A stretch of DNA of 64,000 nt. It comes from Paragonimus skrjabini miyazakii. Taxonomy: Eukaryota > Platyhelminthes > Trematoda > Plagiorchiida > Troglotrematidae. Numbering within the stretch: the stretch's first letter is position 1; every line of letters starts with the position of its first letter. Of this stretch, positions 36,701-47,960 are shown in pieces. Below the pieces are notes generated by a model. The model ran no database searches. It had not been told where the DNA came from and was given only the letters and a program-made list of their open reading frames with translations. The DNA lies in assembly GCA_014338405.1 (NCBI GenBank), contig JTDE01000148.1, positions 162,462 through 226,461 of the forward strand, read 5' to 3'. A program made the position numbers and the translations under genes.

Positions 36701-38517
36701 CGAAAGCATATGACCGGTTTTGCAGCTATTGTTAATTTCCAGATATGCTTAACCAGTGAGCTTTTATCACACTTTTTGCTGTAGCGTATGCCACTTCCAC
36801 AGTATGATATGTGTTCGAAGTTCACCTGAACACATATCTGATGAGTGGGAATAACCACAAAACTGGTTGTGCGCTTTCACTGGGTTTTTACAATCAACCA
36901 CACTATTTTTGTCAGTCTACCTACTAAGATCACGAAACAGACCGCGATTCTGCATACCTCCTACAAGCGCCTTAACCTACGGACTCTATTGAGTTTTGAG
37001 ATAAACGGCAAAAATAAAACACAGTTGCGTCACCTACTGCAAATAGTTTGTTTCGCTTTTAAAAACAGATGGAAAGTCAATATCCCACTAACCATTATGA
37101 ATTTTCTAATACAAACGTTGTATTCTAAGTTGGCCTTTTCCTTGTTTCCTGTCCGTTTTCGAGTAGTACGGCTCGTGTTGGTACATTTTGTCCTGATTAC
37201 AAAACACATATTGAACATTAGGTTGTGTATTTTCACATAGTTGTAGATTTAAAACTAACCGGGTACAAGCAAATTTGGTGAACTTGTGTGTTGTTTGACA
37301 AAAGTTGGTTGGTCTTCAAAATAAGTAGGATAACCTCGGTAAAAAAAAACACACCGGATTATTCTGACCGTTGTTCACACATTCTGATTTGAGGATTGAA
37401 ACAAAAGTTGACACGATGTGTGACAGTTCCAAAGTGTAAAGAAGACTGATTGCAGCTCGGATGAATGTGCCATTAGTAGGTGGTACCAGGACGGTTGTTG
37501 GCATACTTTGTGGCATTTCAATGGGGATGCAGATGACATTTCCTTGCCAGCAGGATTAAATTTGTTAGTGATGTATGGAAGATGAACTATTTGATTTTTT
37601 GCAAAAAAAATAAATTAATGACAGTTAGTATGCACAAAAACTGTTTAAAAACTGCACAATTGGAGAGAAAGTTCTTTTGTCATATTTCCCTTTGAATATC
37701 TACTCCCACGTATGAAATAATATTTTAAAAGCACGCGCGATTTAAATTGATTACGCTAGCCACAGAACCGGTAAAACAAACTGGGATAGAATCAAATGTC
37801 GTACCACATCTATGAGTTGGAAAAATATTTTCCATGTTCAGAGTCATTGGTTGTGGGAGAAGTTGGCCCGAACAAGAATATACTTCCGACCACTGTGTGT
37901 ACTTTGTAAGTTCACGAAAGAACAGTACAACGGACCACACGGTACCAACGGAGCGCAATTTTATGAAGGTGCTACTGAATGACAGAACCCAAACTCTTCT
38001 ACTGTGGTCTCAAATCTGTTGCCATTTCAGTTGTGCAGCTGTTCATCTTGGTTCTGCCCATAATTTGCGAGCTACTACACCCCCATAGGTTGTTTTTCCG
38101 TGAGTTAAGTTGTGCACTACGGGTCAGCTTGGTCCAAAACTGGAAGAGGCAGCCAAGCTCTCATGATATACAACGCGTGAAGTACTAGTGGAAAGTTTAA
38201 CGTTGTGGCCAACTTGAAAGGATAAAAGGCAAGACTAAGTCTTCCAGTTTGGAACTATAACCAATACGACCGACAAGACTATGTCGTCAGTGCGTCGATA
38301 ACAACAAATTTGTTCCTTACGAGAACAATATCTTCATGCAATAATGCTCCCATGATCATAGTTTATTTTATACTTTATCCAGTGATTTTACAAACATGAT
38401 TTCACCCGTAATAGATGATTTTTCAAAATGGTTTTAGTCGCTCTTTAATACATCTCCGTCTTGTGACTTGTTGCTGTGTTTAAAGACAGAGTTGAGTCTT
38501 ATATTATTTCTTATTCA
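33724..38517. other. No recognisable gene or mobile element
   Basis: AT-rich DNA up to the second gap. The 131-codon plus frame at 36,845-37,240 shows no motif. An A-box-like TAGCCGAGCGGTTA at 33,928 has no B box after it. Confidence 0.5.
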
Positions 38518-39343
38518 NNNNNNNNNNNNNNNNNNNNNNNNNNNNNNNNNNNNNNNNNNNNNNNNNNNNNNNNNNNNNNNNNNNNNNNNNNNNNNNNNNN
38601 NNNNNNNNNNNNNNNNNNNNNNNNNNNNNNNNNNNNNNNNNNNNNNNNNNNNNNNNNNNNNNNNNNNNNNNNNNNNNNNNNNNNNNNNNNNNNNNNNNNN
38701 NNNNNNNNNNNNNNNNNNNNNNNNNNNNNNNNNNNNNNNNNNNNNNNNNNNNNNNNNNNNNNNNNNNNNNNNNNNNNNNNNNNNNNNNNNNNNNNNNNNN
38801 NNNNNNNNNNNNNNNNNNNNNNNNNNNNNNNNNNNNNNNNNNNNNNNNNNNNNNNNNNNNNNNNNNNNNNNNNNNNNNNNNNNNNNNNNNNNNNNNNNNN
38901 NNNNNNNNNNNNNNNNNNNNNNNNNNNNNNNNNNNNNNNNNNNNNNNNNNNNNNNNNNNNNNNNNNNNNNNNNNNNNNNNNNNNNNNNNNNNNNNNNNNN
39001 NNNNNNNNNNNNNNNNNNNNNNNNNNNNNNNNNNNNNNNNNNNNNNNNNNNNNNNNNNNNNNNNNNNNNNNNNNNNNNNNNNNNNNNNNNNNNNNNNNNN
39101 NNNNNNNNNNNNNNNNNNNNNNNNNNNNNNNNNNNNNNNNNNNNNNNNNNNNNNNNNNNNNNNNNNNNNNNNNNNNNNNNNNNNNNNNNNNNNNNNNNNN
39201 NNNNNNNNNNNNNNNNNNNNNNNNNNNNNNNNNNNNNNNNNNNNNNNNNNNNNNNNNNNNNNNNNNNNNNNNNNNNNNNNNNNNNNNNNNNNNNNNNNNN
39301 NNNNNNNNNNNNNNNNNNNNNNNNNNNNNNNNNNNNNNNNNNN
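38518..39343. other. Assembly gap (826 N)
   Basis: A run of N bordered on its right by a (CAGT)n microsatellite, which probably caused the assembly break. Frames drawn through it are not genes. Confidence 0.99.
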
Positions 39344-39353
39344 TGCTCATTAT

Positions 39354-39480
39354 TCAGTCAGTCAGTCAGTCAGTCAGTCAGTCAGTCAGTCAGTCAGTCA
39401 GTCAGTCAGTCAGTCAGTCAGTCAGTCAGTCAGTCAGTCAGCCAGTCAGTCATTCAGTCAGTCCGTTAATCAGTTAGTTA
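39354..39480. repeat. (CAGT)n tetranucleotide microsatellite
   Basis: More than twenty near-perfect CAGT units, decaying at the right edge (CCAGTCAGTCATTCAGTCAG). The array starts 11 bp after the gap, so its true length is unknown. Confidence 0.95.
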
Positions 39481-39944
39481 ATCATTCGGTGAAGCAGCAA
39501 ACCGTGATCAGTTCAGTCAAACTCCCACTGTCTGATCACGCATATCGAAGCCCAGAGTCTTTCTTTTCAGAACAAACAAACTAGTCTAAAAAAAATTGGG
39601 CGCACAAAATGCGATTAATGCAGCTCACCAGCACGCTTTTCTCAACCACAGTTACCTGATGTGCGTAACCCGCATGTTTGAGTTTTGCCAGTGACGGTCG
39701 GTCAACTTACCTGCTTCTGTCTAGGATTGTCTATTATCTGCTCATAGTCTGACATGATAGAATCTGTCTTGTTTCACCGGTTTGTTAATCCTATCTACAG
39801 TAGAATAATATTGTTAACACTGAACATTGATAATAGGACTAGTAGATATTAAAATAATTTACTACATTGCTCGATTGTGCCACGCAAAACTTCAGGACGG
39901 CCAGGACTATCAGTAAATTCACTGGAATGTTATTACGAGTTAAC

Positions 39945-39950
39945 TTTATT
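39945..39950 (-). promoter_or_regulatory. AATAAA polyadenylation signal of the PLE
   Basis: AATAAA on the minus strand, about 240 nt after the PLE stop codon and downstream of the hammerhead. It is plausible as the end of the element transcript but occurs often by chance. Confidence 0.35.
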
Positions 39951-40050
39951 CGAACGAGAATGTTCTCATTCGAGAGGTAGGTAGATAACTAAACATACAC
40001 ATAGACCAACAAACTGAATCATTTTTAAACAATACTGTTAGAACACGAAC

Positions 40051-40097
40051 ACTGGTAAATGCAAGCATTTCGTATTGACTCATCAGCACCAAATTTA
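40051..40097 (-). ncRNA. Hammerhead ribozyme in PLE 3' region (HHR-D)
   Basis: On the minus strand: stem I 5' strand UUGGUG; the consensus core CUGAUGA (+ 40,086-40,080); a short stem II, GU-CAAU-AC; GAAA (+ 40,071-40,068); stem III AUG-CUUG-CAU; cleavage triplet AUU; and stem I 3' strand UACCAG. Stem I pairs over six positions, four Watson-Crick and two G-U. It begins about 90 nt after the PLE stop codon. AUU satisfies the NUH rule but is usually slower than GUC. The sequence is unrelated to HHR-A/B outside the core, so it is a different lineage. Confidence 0.75.
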
Positions 40098-40187
40098 CAA
40101 TAACATGAAACGGTTTTATTTTATATCGAACAGTTAGGGGTGGGTACGACAGATAGTCGATTGTTGGGTTAGGGAAGGTCATTAAGT

Positions 40188-40866
40188 TCAAGGCAGGGTC
40201 AAGCTGACGAACAACTTTTTATGAACACACAAGGTCGGCTTCAGTCGATTGATTGCGACAGCCTCAGCAAACCGCAAGAATCTTGGATTCGAGCGACATG
40301 ATAGGATTCTGAATGCACAAGCCGGATCGATGACGTGACCAGTGGTCAGGATGTGTCATGCGACTGCGGACACTGGTTGTTTGCTTGTTTCAACAATATT
40401 GCCGTTCTTCGGTAATGCAGAGTTCTGCACCCATTTAGGCAAATGTTCCTTCACTCTGGAAATTAAACAACGCTCGGTTCTGCCTATGTAACTTTCTTTG
40501 AAGTTACATGTAACTTGATAGATACAGTGTGAGGTGGCACCGACAGTCTGATCTCCTTTGATTGAAGACACAGGCAGCTTCTGGGTTCGAACTAGTACAA
40601 AACGTTCGGCTGCGTTGAATGTTCGTTTAATCGAATTCGTCACTCCGATGCATACTGTAATCATCTTTGAAAGACAATTCTATATAAGCCTTCTTTCTTA
40701 CAGTGACCACCGGTTCAGGTGGCGGTTTCGGCCTACTATGGTTTTCTATGAACCTTTTTGGGTAACTATTTGATTGTAGTACAGTAGTGATCAACTCTAA
40801 TTCCTCCACAAGACTGTTTGTGTACATTCTTCATATGGATATAACCTTAGAGCGAAATTGTAATCT
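40188..40866 (-). pseudogene. Penelope-like element: linker, GIY-YIG endonuclease and C-terminus
   Basis: From 40,866 downward the frame reads MYTNSLVEELELITTVLQ, NSYPKRFIENH and KKAYIELSFKDD. After a frameshift near 40,660 it gives IKRTFNAAERFVLVRTQKLP, ATSHCIYQVTCNFKESYIGR and SRVKEHLPKWV. After an in-frame TGA (40,358) it continues HILTTGHVIDPACAFRI, RFAEAVAINRLKPTLCVHKK and ends LFVSLTLP at a TGA (40,190-40,188). CIY and YIGR with the following Arg and His are the GIY-YIG nuclease motifs that nick the target DNA in PLEs. Reverse transcriptase is absent, so the copy is 5'-truncated. Only one frameshift and one stop (probably CGA to TGA) break it, making it the youngest-looking PLE in the window. 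Confidence 0.92.
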
Positions 40867-42059
40867 ATACTTGCCTTGGAACATTCCTGCAATAATACTG
40901 CTGCTGCGTTTATTGGAATAGGGTTACCACGTAGTGTATTTGTTAATCTTCGTCATTTGTGGGATATCGAAAATGTCCGTTTATCGTTTAGGGGTTGACT
41001 TTATTATGCATGTATGCATTCACTTTTGCTCTGTAGATCAGAAACCTGGACTGTTTGTGTGGAAGATCTATACAGACTGTCAGTATTAGTGCGCCGTTAT
41101 TCCCATCATTTGACTAATTTCAGATAGGTTGACCGTGTGAAGAACGCAGCTTGTGACTGATGACAGAGACAGTGCAAATTCACAGTTTTGAATGACGGCG
41201 TCATCTACTCTGAATGCCCACGTAGCGGCTGCCCTGTCGCACATTCTTCAGCGTAGTTGCTGCTGACTGGAAGAAGCCACAAGAGAGCCAGGCTGTAACA
41301 TGGTCATGGGTTATGAAGACCTTGACTGCCACACCGAACATGTCTGGTGAGTACCATCTCCCCGATTGAGGAGTTGGGGGTCATTCACACGATCGGTTGG
41401 AATTGCTTACTGACATAGCAATGGATCGTGTCGCTCCGCTGTATTGTTTTTTTTGCGTATTGTTTTTACTCATACATTTGTACTTGTTTATTAATCTGCT
41501 ACTTCAAAGATTACTGTCAAGATAAACGGTGGTCCCACCGATAGTTATAACAGGTGTGACTTAAAGCTGAAAATGAAGGTGAGGGTGGGCAAAGTGAATG
41601 AATACAATTGGCAGATTTCACTCCAGTGGGTGAATTCGCTTCTTTTGACAAGCACTCCTGGACATTTTTACCAAATAGTAGAAGTTGGCCTCGGATAGCT
41701 AACGAGGACCTGATTTGTAAAAAGCAATACGCACACTCGAAAGCTTCCGCACTTCATATGTGCCGCTGGTGAATGTCTAAACAGCCAAGTCGTAATGAAG
41801 AAAATTCCGTTGGTGTTGCTTATCTCTCAGTACCGAGCAACTGCGTTACTATCTGCGGAATCCCACTCCTTCAGCGAAGCAACGGTATACTCGACGAAGT
41901 ACAAATCTATGAAGCTCGGTCCACTCACCAACATGGCCACAAGCTGGCCAGTGACCACAAAGTGGAAAGCAGACCAATGTGTCAGGCTTTTGCAACAGAA
42001 ATTTGGATGAAGGTATAAACATGGAGGCTGAATAGTGAACAACACAACGAACGAATGGA
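40867..42059. other. No recognisable gene
   Basis: Between the truncated PLE and repeat copy D. Overlapping minus-strand frames of 93-94 codons (41,827-42,130) show no PLE or other motif. Confidence 0.45.
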
Positions 42060-42123
42060 TTACCGATGAGTAGTCGGTGGGTTGGTTGAGTTTGGGTTGA
42101 ACATCGCTCACATTTGATCGCAG
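42060..42123 (-). repeat. Hammerhead repeat, tail-only copy D
   Basis: On the plus strand CGATGAGTAGTCGGTGG is followed by TTGAACATCGCTCACATTTG and ATCGCAG, matching the complement of the repeat's 3' tail in copies A-C. The ribozyme and the Pol III-like boxes are absent. It lies about 1.2 kb upstream (5', minus strand) of the 40-kb PLE. Confidence 0.6.
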
Positions 42124-44780
42124 CCTTCAACTTCAGATGGGCTTTCTGGCCAGCTGAATAGTCTGTTTGAATGCGAAGTTCGCAGTAAACTGTGAATGGT
42201 ATACAACTTCTAAAAAATGGATGTTTCTAAACTGTAAGGTGGTGGGGATTGATTGCATGTATGAACCCTCATTTGTTCAACTGTGAGAAGTGCGTTGTTC
42301 TTTTGGATTGCACCGTCAATGGTTTCAACTACGAGGACTTACAGCATGAACATTCGTTATCAGTGGTGTTTGTTCATGCCAAGCTTATATTCCAGATTCA
42401 TACTGCTGTGGCCGACAGCTTCAGCCTTGTGTAAGAGTCTAACTCGCTTCAGGACGAAAGCACGATTCGGAGTAAATTCACACTTGTTGCCTAGTCCTTT
42501 TGTTTACCCAGCTGTATACAGCACAGGTTCGTGAGAAATTCGACTGGTCGAAGAATAAATGTTGGTCCGCAAAGGCACTTTGGTGATCGACAGTGTGGAG
42601 CGGGTGCACGTACTTAAAAGCTCAGCGAACTGATTGCAAGATGTGTTTCTTTCTTCCTGTCATGTGGAAGCCAATTAATCGAAACTATCCGTCTTGGGTA
42701 TTTTGTTCCGTTCACGAGCCTGCGGTTTATATTTGCAAAATGGGTGGAAATGCATATGGACACCTAACTGGTTGTGCTTTGAGTTGGGAAATCGGAATAA
42801 TAGAGGAATGTTGAATGAGATGAAGTGATTAGTGTAAGGTTACCGAAATGTTCACTGCAGCGTGAGCGATGTCTTTTAGAACTAACAAAGGGTAAGCTAT
42901 ACAGTACGCGGTATAATGTAGACCAACAAAAACAACAGGTAAACACTAAACCCACTGGGAGGCACGCGTGAGTTAATATAGCAATAGATTATATGATATT
43001 GGCTTTAGAAATCGACCAGGAATGCTGAGCTTCCAAACACTAGCGGAAACTTCATTTTTGCTACTAATTCACTCACACTTGATGCAATGTATTAACAATC
43101 TTAAGGGGTGGTGAGGGAAATAAGTGATGTTAACCCTGTCGTAACCTAGATCCCAAAACTCTTGACAGTATCATTTTCGTGAAGTTGAGTGTTATTCAGT
43201 AGACTAATATGAGGAGTAGGTTAACAAGCAGATTGTGCCTAGTTAGCAAACGAAGGTTGTTTGAAATTGGCTAACTCATCACATACATTGATTTGGACTC
43301 AATCAACTGTGCATGCCGGAGTCACACCGAGTCTCCCAAATGGCTTAAAAACACTTTCTACAAACCATTTACTAGCCAAGATCTCATAAACACGTACAAA
43401 AATGTTGAAAACATGTTTTTACCCAAGGTTTTAAATTTTTTGTGTTTTTAGCCATTAATTTGGGTATTTCCTCGTTTCCCAGGTTTTGATTCAACTGATG
43501 TCTCATTTAATCCACTGCCAATTTGTTCCTGTGATACAAAATGACTGTGGATATAACCTTCAAGGATTGTGTGAATCAGTTCTCTCCAGGAAGTTGGGGA
43601 ACTGTGTTAGTTAAACTTTGTTTTGAAGTTGACTTCCGGGACTACGTTAAGTCAGCAATGGCTTCGTTATCATTTGTTCAGAGTTTGCATAAACTTAAAA
43701 TCAGTTTCAACAATTTGAGTTTATTTTTCCCAAATTACTATACTGTTTACATATATGCTAGCCAAAAGGTCATATGTCCAAATGTATTCACACAGGTTAC
43801 AGTGAATTCTTTATAGGTCAGATAGGACATACATTTTCCTTCTGTTATTGAACTGGTACTCGTATTTCCGAATATGTTTTACCACTGTGTCTCGGGGAAG
43901 CAAATCTTCAGAAACTTCATGGAGCAGGAGACAAAAAAATATAGGTAGAAGGTATACAGTATATTTGTACCTATATATATATATATATATATAGTATGAA
44001 ATGACAGGCACCGGTATATATTTGTTATTTCATATATACACGTATACTGTATTATGAGCTTCTTTGTATGCGTTTACAGTTCGGCGTCAGGCGCACTACT
44101 CACTAGATGGATTATTATTGATTCGCTACTAATGTATTAGAGTTTACTTAGATAAACGTGACTCAATGGGTAGATACATTCACTTGCCTCGCTGATGACT
44201 TTGAGAACGGCTTGCTGGTGTTAAGGAGCATCGGCTGTGTCTAGTAATGCTGTTGCGAGCGCTTGTTGTCCAGTTAACTGAACTGAGAAGAGTGTTATTC
44301 AACAGAATTCAACATGAACATATTCAGACAAACACATGCACATCATCATTATAACAGTCTTGAGGTTTACCAGAAAGTACTGTGGCTCGGGCTGGCTCCC
44401 ACCTCAGCAGTGACGTGGAGTGTCCTTGAACAGACGTTACTGGAATGGTTGAAAATTAACAAAAGAAGATTAAGTAGAAGAATTAGCAATCACATGCCAA
44501 TCTGGGCTTAGTGAGCTGACATAAAGTGGAGCCAGTGAGTAAATTGGGCGTAACAGACACTGCTATCAAAAATATTCAGCCCATCCGTCAAGTTGATGCG
44601 ATTGACTGCTGATAAGTGAACCACCTTCCTCCCATATTATCCCACTTAGACCGACTCAACGGCCAGTACGACCACGGATCAGGGAAAAAAGCCTTCTGCT
44701 ATTCCTATATAAAAGGCTCGTTCCATCTATTTTGCATGTTCAACCAAGTAGTGCTCACTGTGTTTGTGCCACCTTTCAGC
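42124..44780. other. No recognisable gene
   Basis: The only clear feature is a (TA)n tract at 43,972-43,994. A 91-codon ATG frame at 43,541-43,816 (+) is protein-like in composition but unrecognised. Confidence 0.5.
43972..43994. repeat. (TA)n dinucleotide microsatellite
   Basis: About eleven uninterrupted TA units. Confidence 0.95.
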
Positions 44781-45765
44781 CAGACACGGTTGGCTGCGTC
44801 CGATTCGGATTAGCATGTCACAGTGACCGAAACCAAAGGACGCCGGCGCTTAGACAAAACCAAAAGTGACTTGTGCTGCACCACTAGTGGTTCCGCTCAT
44901 ATGCCACCTGTCTGTGTAAACCCAACGGAATAAGACCGGTAAATGTACGACTGAGGTGTCCAGCTGGCCAATGCTGGTTTGTCAATTAACTGGCTGGCAC
45001 GAAACTGAAACCTCTATCTCACGAAAACTAAACAGGGAGACTACAGTGGTGAGCTTTACAGTGGGAAGAAAAATACTGGGAGTATAATGCAGGAAATATT
45101 CCAATATAGGAATGCATGTTAGTGCATTCTAGAGAGGATACGGTTGGAAAACAAAATTCAAGATTGGACTAAATAACAGACATCACATCCATCATACAGT
45201 ATACCAACAAAACTAAACAACAGAGAGGTTAGAGGATCACAGACATCCACGTTTCTGAGAATAGGAGCGAGTGAGTTCCAAACGACAGTGGTTGTTGGTC
45301 GATGCGAACGAGAAGAAAAATGAATATAACTGATATAACCAAGCTGACCCTAACGTACTCGCAGCCTCTTTGCTGACGGTGTGCTATGTGCATATTGATG
45401 ACCTACTACTCCAAGGTGGCCAGCGCATTTGCGGCCGCACACATTGTAATGCCATATAGTCATGTCAGCACGACCTATGACACTAATGGTACCCTTGCGT
45501 ATCGTGGGCTTAAATTATCGGCCACGCTTTGATTTCCCACTGAATTTGCGGAAGCCCGTCCGGATCGTATTCCTCCAGACTGTCCGGCTCAATATCAAGT
45601 CTTCCTAACATCTAAAATAAATGTTGCAACACGAAGGATTCATTTGGATAGCATCCATCAGGATTCCGCCTGCCTGACTTACATACACAGCCCAATACGC
45701 TTACAGAAAATGTTTTGTTACGCGAGTGATCCCATACTCACGCTTGTTCAGCAAGGTCACGCCTT
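44781..45765 (-). mobile_element. RTE-type LINE family 2, 3' end fragment
   Basis: This aligns with the 3' end of the element at 56-59 kb. Both start on the plus strand with CAGRCACGGTTGGC (44,781 and 56,041) and stay collinear to about 45,700. On the minus strand the coding end reads SRTVWRNTIRTGFRKFSGK, TISVIGRADMTIWHYNVCGR and KCAGHLGVVGHQYAH. The last part resembles the C2H2-like finger that ends many flatworm RTE polyproteins, although the first Cys position is Tyr. Then comes about 0.6 kb of 3' UTR. The element is 5'-truncated, as LINEs usually are. Confidence 0.8.
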
Positions 45766-46959
45766 GTCTACGTTGCGTTGCACTTTTGCCTTTGTCTAGT
45801 CGAGATTGTGAGTGAACACAACTTTATCACGTCGGCTGCATGTGGTGTGCACAAAAAGCCACATACGGAGAAGACGTGTTTGGTGTTGACACAGAAACTG
45901 ACCGTTGGGGAATATCTACGTTTGAGAGACGTTTCAAAGGTCAACGTGAAAGAAATCGACCTAAAATAACCACCAACAGAGAAGCCTCTGGGGACAACAA
46001 AATGGACTCCCGTTGCCTTCAGTTCTCGAGCGTTTACTGTTACAACGGTTACTAGCCGGACCGAACGACATCCTGGGTCGAACGGTACTAATGACAACGA
46101 TCTTTCTAGACTCATGTTATTACAGACAACATTGTTGTCTTACCAACAACATTATAGACTGACTAGATGGTGTTACTTGGGTAAGTGAAACGGTTCATCG
46201 TCTGAAATGGACTGCCTTTGTTTATGAGCATTTAACTTGAAGAAGACAGTTCCACAGTGTGTTTCAAACATCCAAAAGTATGACTTAATTGTAATCAAAT
46301 CTAAGAAAGCCGGTTATTACACACATACGTTTGAACGTACAATACGGTAAACTCCTGATTAGTTGACCACAATTGGATTATATACCCACCTCTTATTTAC
46401 AGATCCCACTTTCCTTTGGTTTAGAGGAGCGGCACAGTATTAATAGAACAACTACTTGTAGCGCAACCTGCTATATGTCCAACTTTCAAAAAAGGGAACA
46501 GTCATTGACAGACACCATGAGATACCCATAGTTGACTAGATCGTCCAAATGGGTGTTTTCAGGCGTGATACTAACCCCTCTTCATTACTTCGAAAAAGAG
46601 GGGTAATGTGGAGCTCTGGATCTGGGATTTTGTTGCCTTTTAACAGGTTGATTTTTGAAGCCATTTCGACTCCCAGAGGAGAATCATCAAACGCGCCATT
46701 CACGTCACACTTTCCATTTCATTTTCATTGTTGAGATAAGTTAGAAGGTTGTTCAAAATATTTAAGCCGTATCTATCAATTCGGCTCGAATGGATGGTGG
46801 TAAGTGAACCAGTATCATCAGTCATGGTCCAACTGACTCCAAATCGGCAATCAATATTCACATTCTACTATTTTCATGCGAAAAGACTCCTTCTGCCCTT
46901 CTGATGTTTCCGTCAAATGATGTGCACGGTCTCTTTCTAAGACTGTTATTGGTTTGAGT
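45766..46959. other. No recognisable gene
   Basis: A 115-codon minus frame (45,768-46,115) and overlapping plus frames show no known motif. Confidence 0.45.
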
Positions 46960-47385
46960 TTAATTTATCGACGACCGTTATCATAATCAAAGCTAACGGA
47001 ATTTGAGAGAAACGTGGTCTGAAAGTTAGCTGACATAATGAAACCCAACTTTGTGACAAACTTTCACGAACTTTCCCTTCACAGCAAGCTGCCATAGTTG
47101 ATGCCGTTTGTTCCCAGTGTTCATTAGGTTCTCTCACCTGACTTGAACTGAACAATCTGTTCCTCAGTGCTTCCTGGTAAGCGTTTATTACATCCACTTC
47201 ACTCGAATGCTGGTTAGTTATCTTACATTCATGACTGCATGACCTCTGGACAAATAACGGAACAAAACAGGCACGCACAACACTACGATCCTAGTCCAGA
47301 TGTTCGTTCCAAAATGCACAACATTCTTTAACAGAGTGGCGCCACCTGTAACTGGCTACCGTGTGATCGAATTGTGTCCATGGCG
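46960..47385 (-). pseudogene. RTE-type LINE family 1, endonuclease end and linker
   Basis: The minus-strand frame reads FDHTVASYRWRHSVKECCAF, then WNEHLD, a TAG, DRSVVRACF, and further on INAYQEALRNRLFSS and REPNEHWEQTASTMAACCEG. The pattern DxxxVSxRWRxSVxxCxxFW...SDHxLVRA followed by AYQxALxxxL..PxEHW is the end of the apurinic-type endonuclease (the SDH motif, here mutated with a stop) and the start of the linker in trematode RTE elements of the same kind as the one at 1-1,600. No reverse transcriptase follows; below 46,960 the similarity ends. Confidence 0.7.
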
Positions 47386-47835
47386 GAGATCTTCAGGGCG
47401 GTTTCCCTATGATAATCAAATATGATAGTCGAATTATACAGACTGCAGAGTATAACGCGTATAACAGTTTTTCATCATTTCTTCTTCTTCGTGCTTCAAG
47501 CCCAAACATGTCACTACGCCATCTCTCCCCCTTGGTGTAGGAAGACCAGGTTGAACACTCTACTCTTCCGCTAGTAGTTAGTGTCTGAGAGTTCGGCATT
47601 CTTCGGAAGGTCGATACGGGAGTTATGTGGGAATTTTTGACAGCGTTTGAATTGTTGTCCGTTGGAGCATAGGCTTACGTAATTAACTACACAATGCTTT
47701 ATGTCTGAACAATCATTTATCTACTTTGGAACTCAGCGCAATCGCCTGTCTAGCTTGATCGCTAACCTCGGCATTGGAACAGGCAAGGACCCTGACAGAG
47801 ATGTACCTGGATAGACACACATCAGAACTGAACAA
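47386..47835. other. No recognisable gene
   Basis: It may contain further decayed endonuclease sequence of the neighbouring LINE, but no motif is secure. Confidence 0.4.
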
Positions 47836-47960
47836 TGACGCTTGAACGGCAGGCATACCCCTCACTGACACGGCATGCAACCAGTTCGAGCCCCGGACTA
47901 GTAAGCGCCTGAGAATCTTGCAGCCTCAAAAGTCTGGTCTAGGATTAAACAAAAAATAGT
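47836..47960 (+). repeat. Possible tRNA-related SINE
   Basis: A B-box-like AGTTCGAGCCC (47,883-47,893) lies 47 nt after a weak A-box-like TGACGCTTGAACGGC. The body continues to an A-rich stretch, AAACAAAAAATAG, near 47,947-47,959. No second copy is present in the window to confirm a family. Confidence 0.3.

Larger units (their letters stand above)
39945..40187 (-). mobile_element. 3' non-coding region of the 40-kb Penelope-like element
   Basis: It runs from the stop codon of the PLE frame to an AATAAA on the minus strand (39,950-39,945). It contains a hammerhead ribozyme and, next to the AATAAA, a 22-bp imperfect palindrome around GAGAACATTCTC. PLE terminal repeats are known to contain hammerheads, so this is the expected place for one. 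Confidence 0.65.

Noticed and set aside
36845..37240. 131-codon plus-strand frame as a gene
   Set aside because: No motif, biased Leu/Phe/Ile composition from AT-rich DNA, and no splice or polyadenylation context.
38468..39477. Frames of about 300 codons with a Ser-Val-Ser-Gln repeat
   Set aside because: They consist of the N gap plus the (CAGT)n microsatellite and are artefacts.
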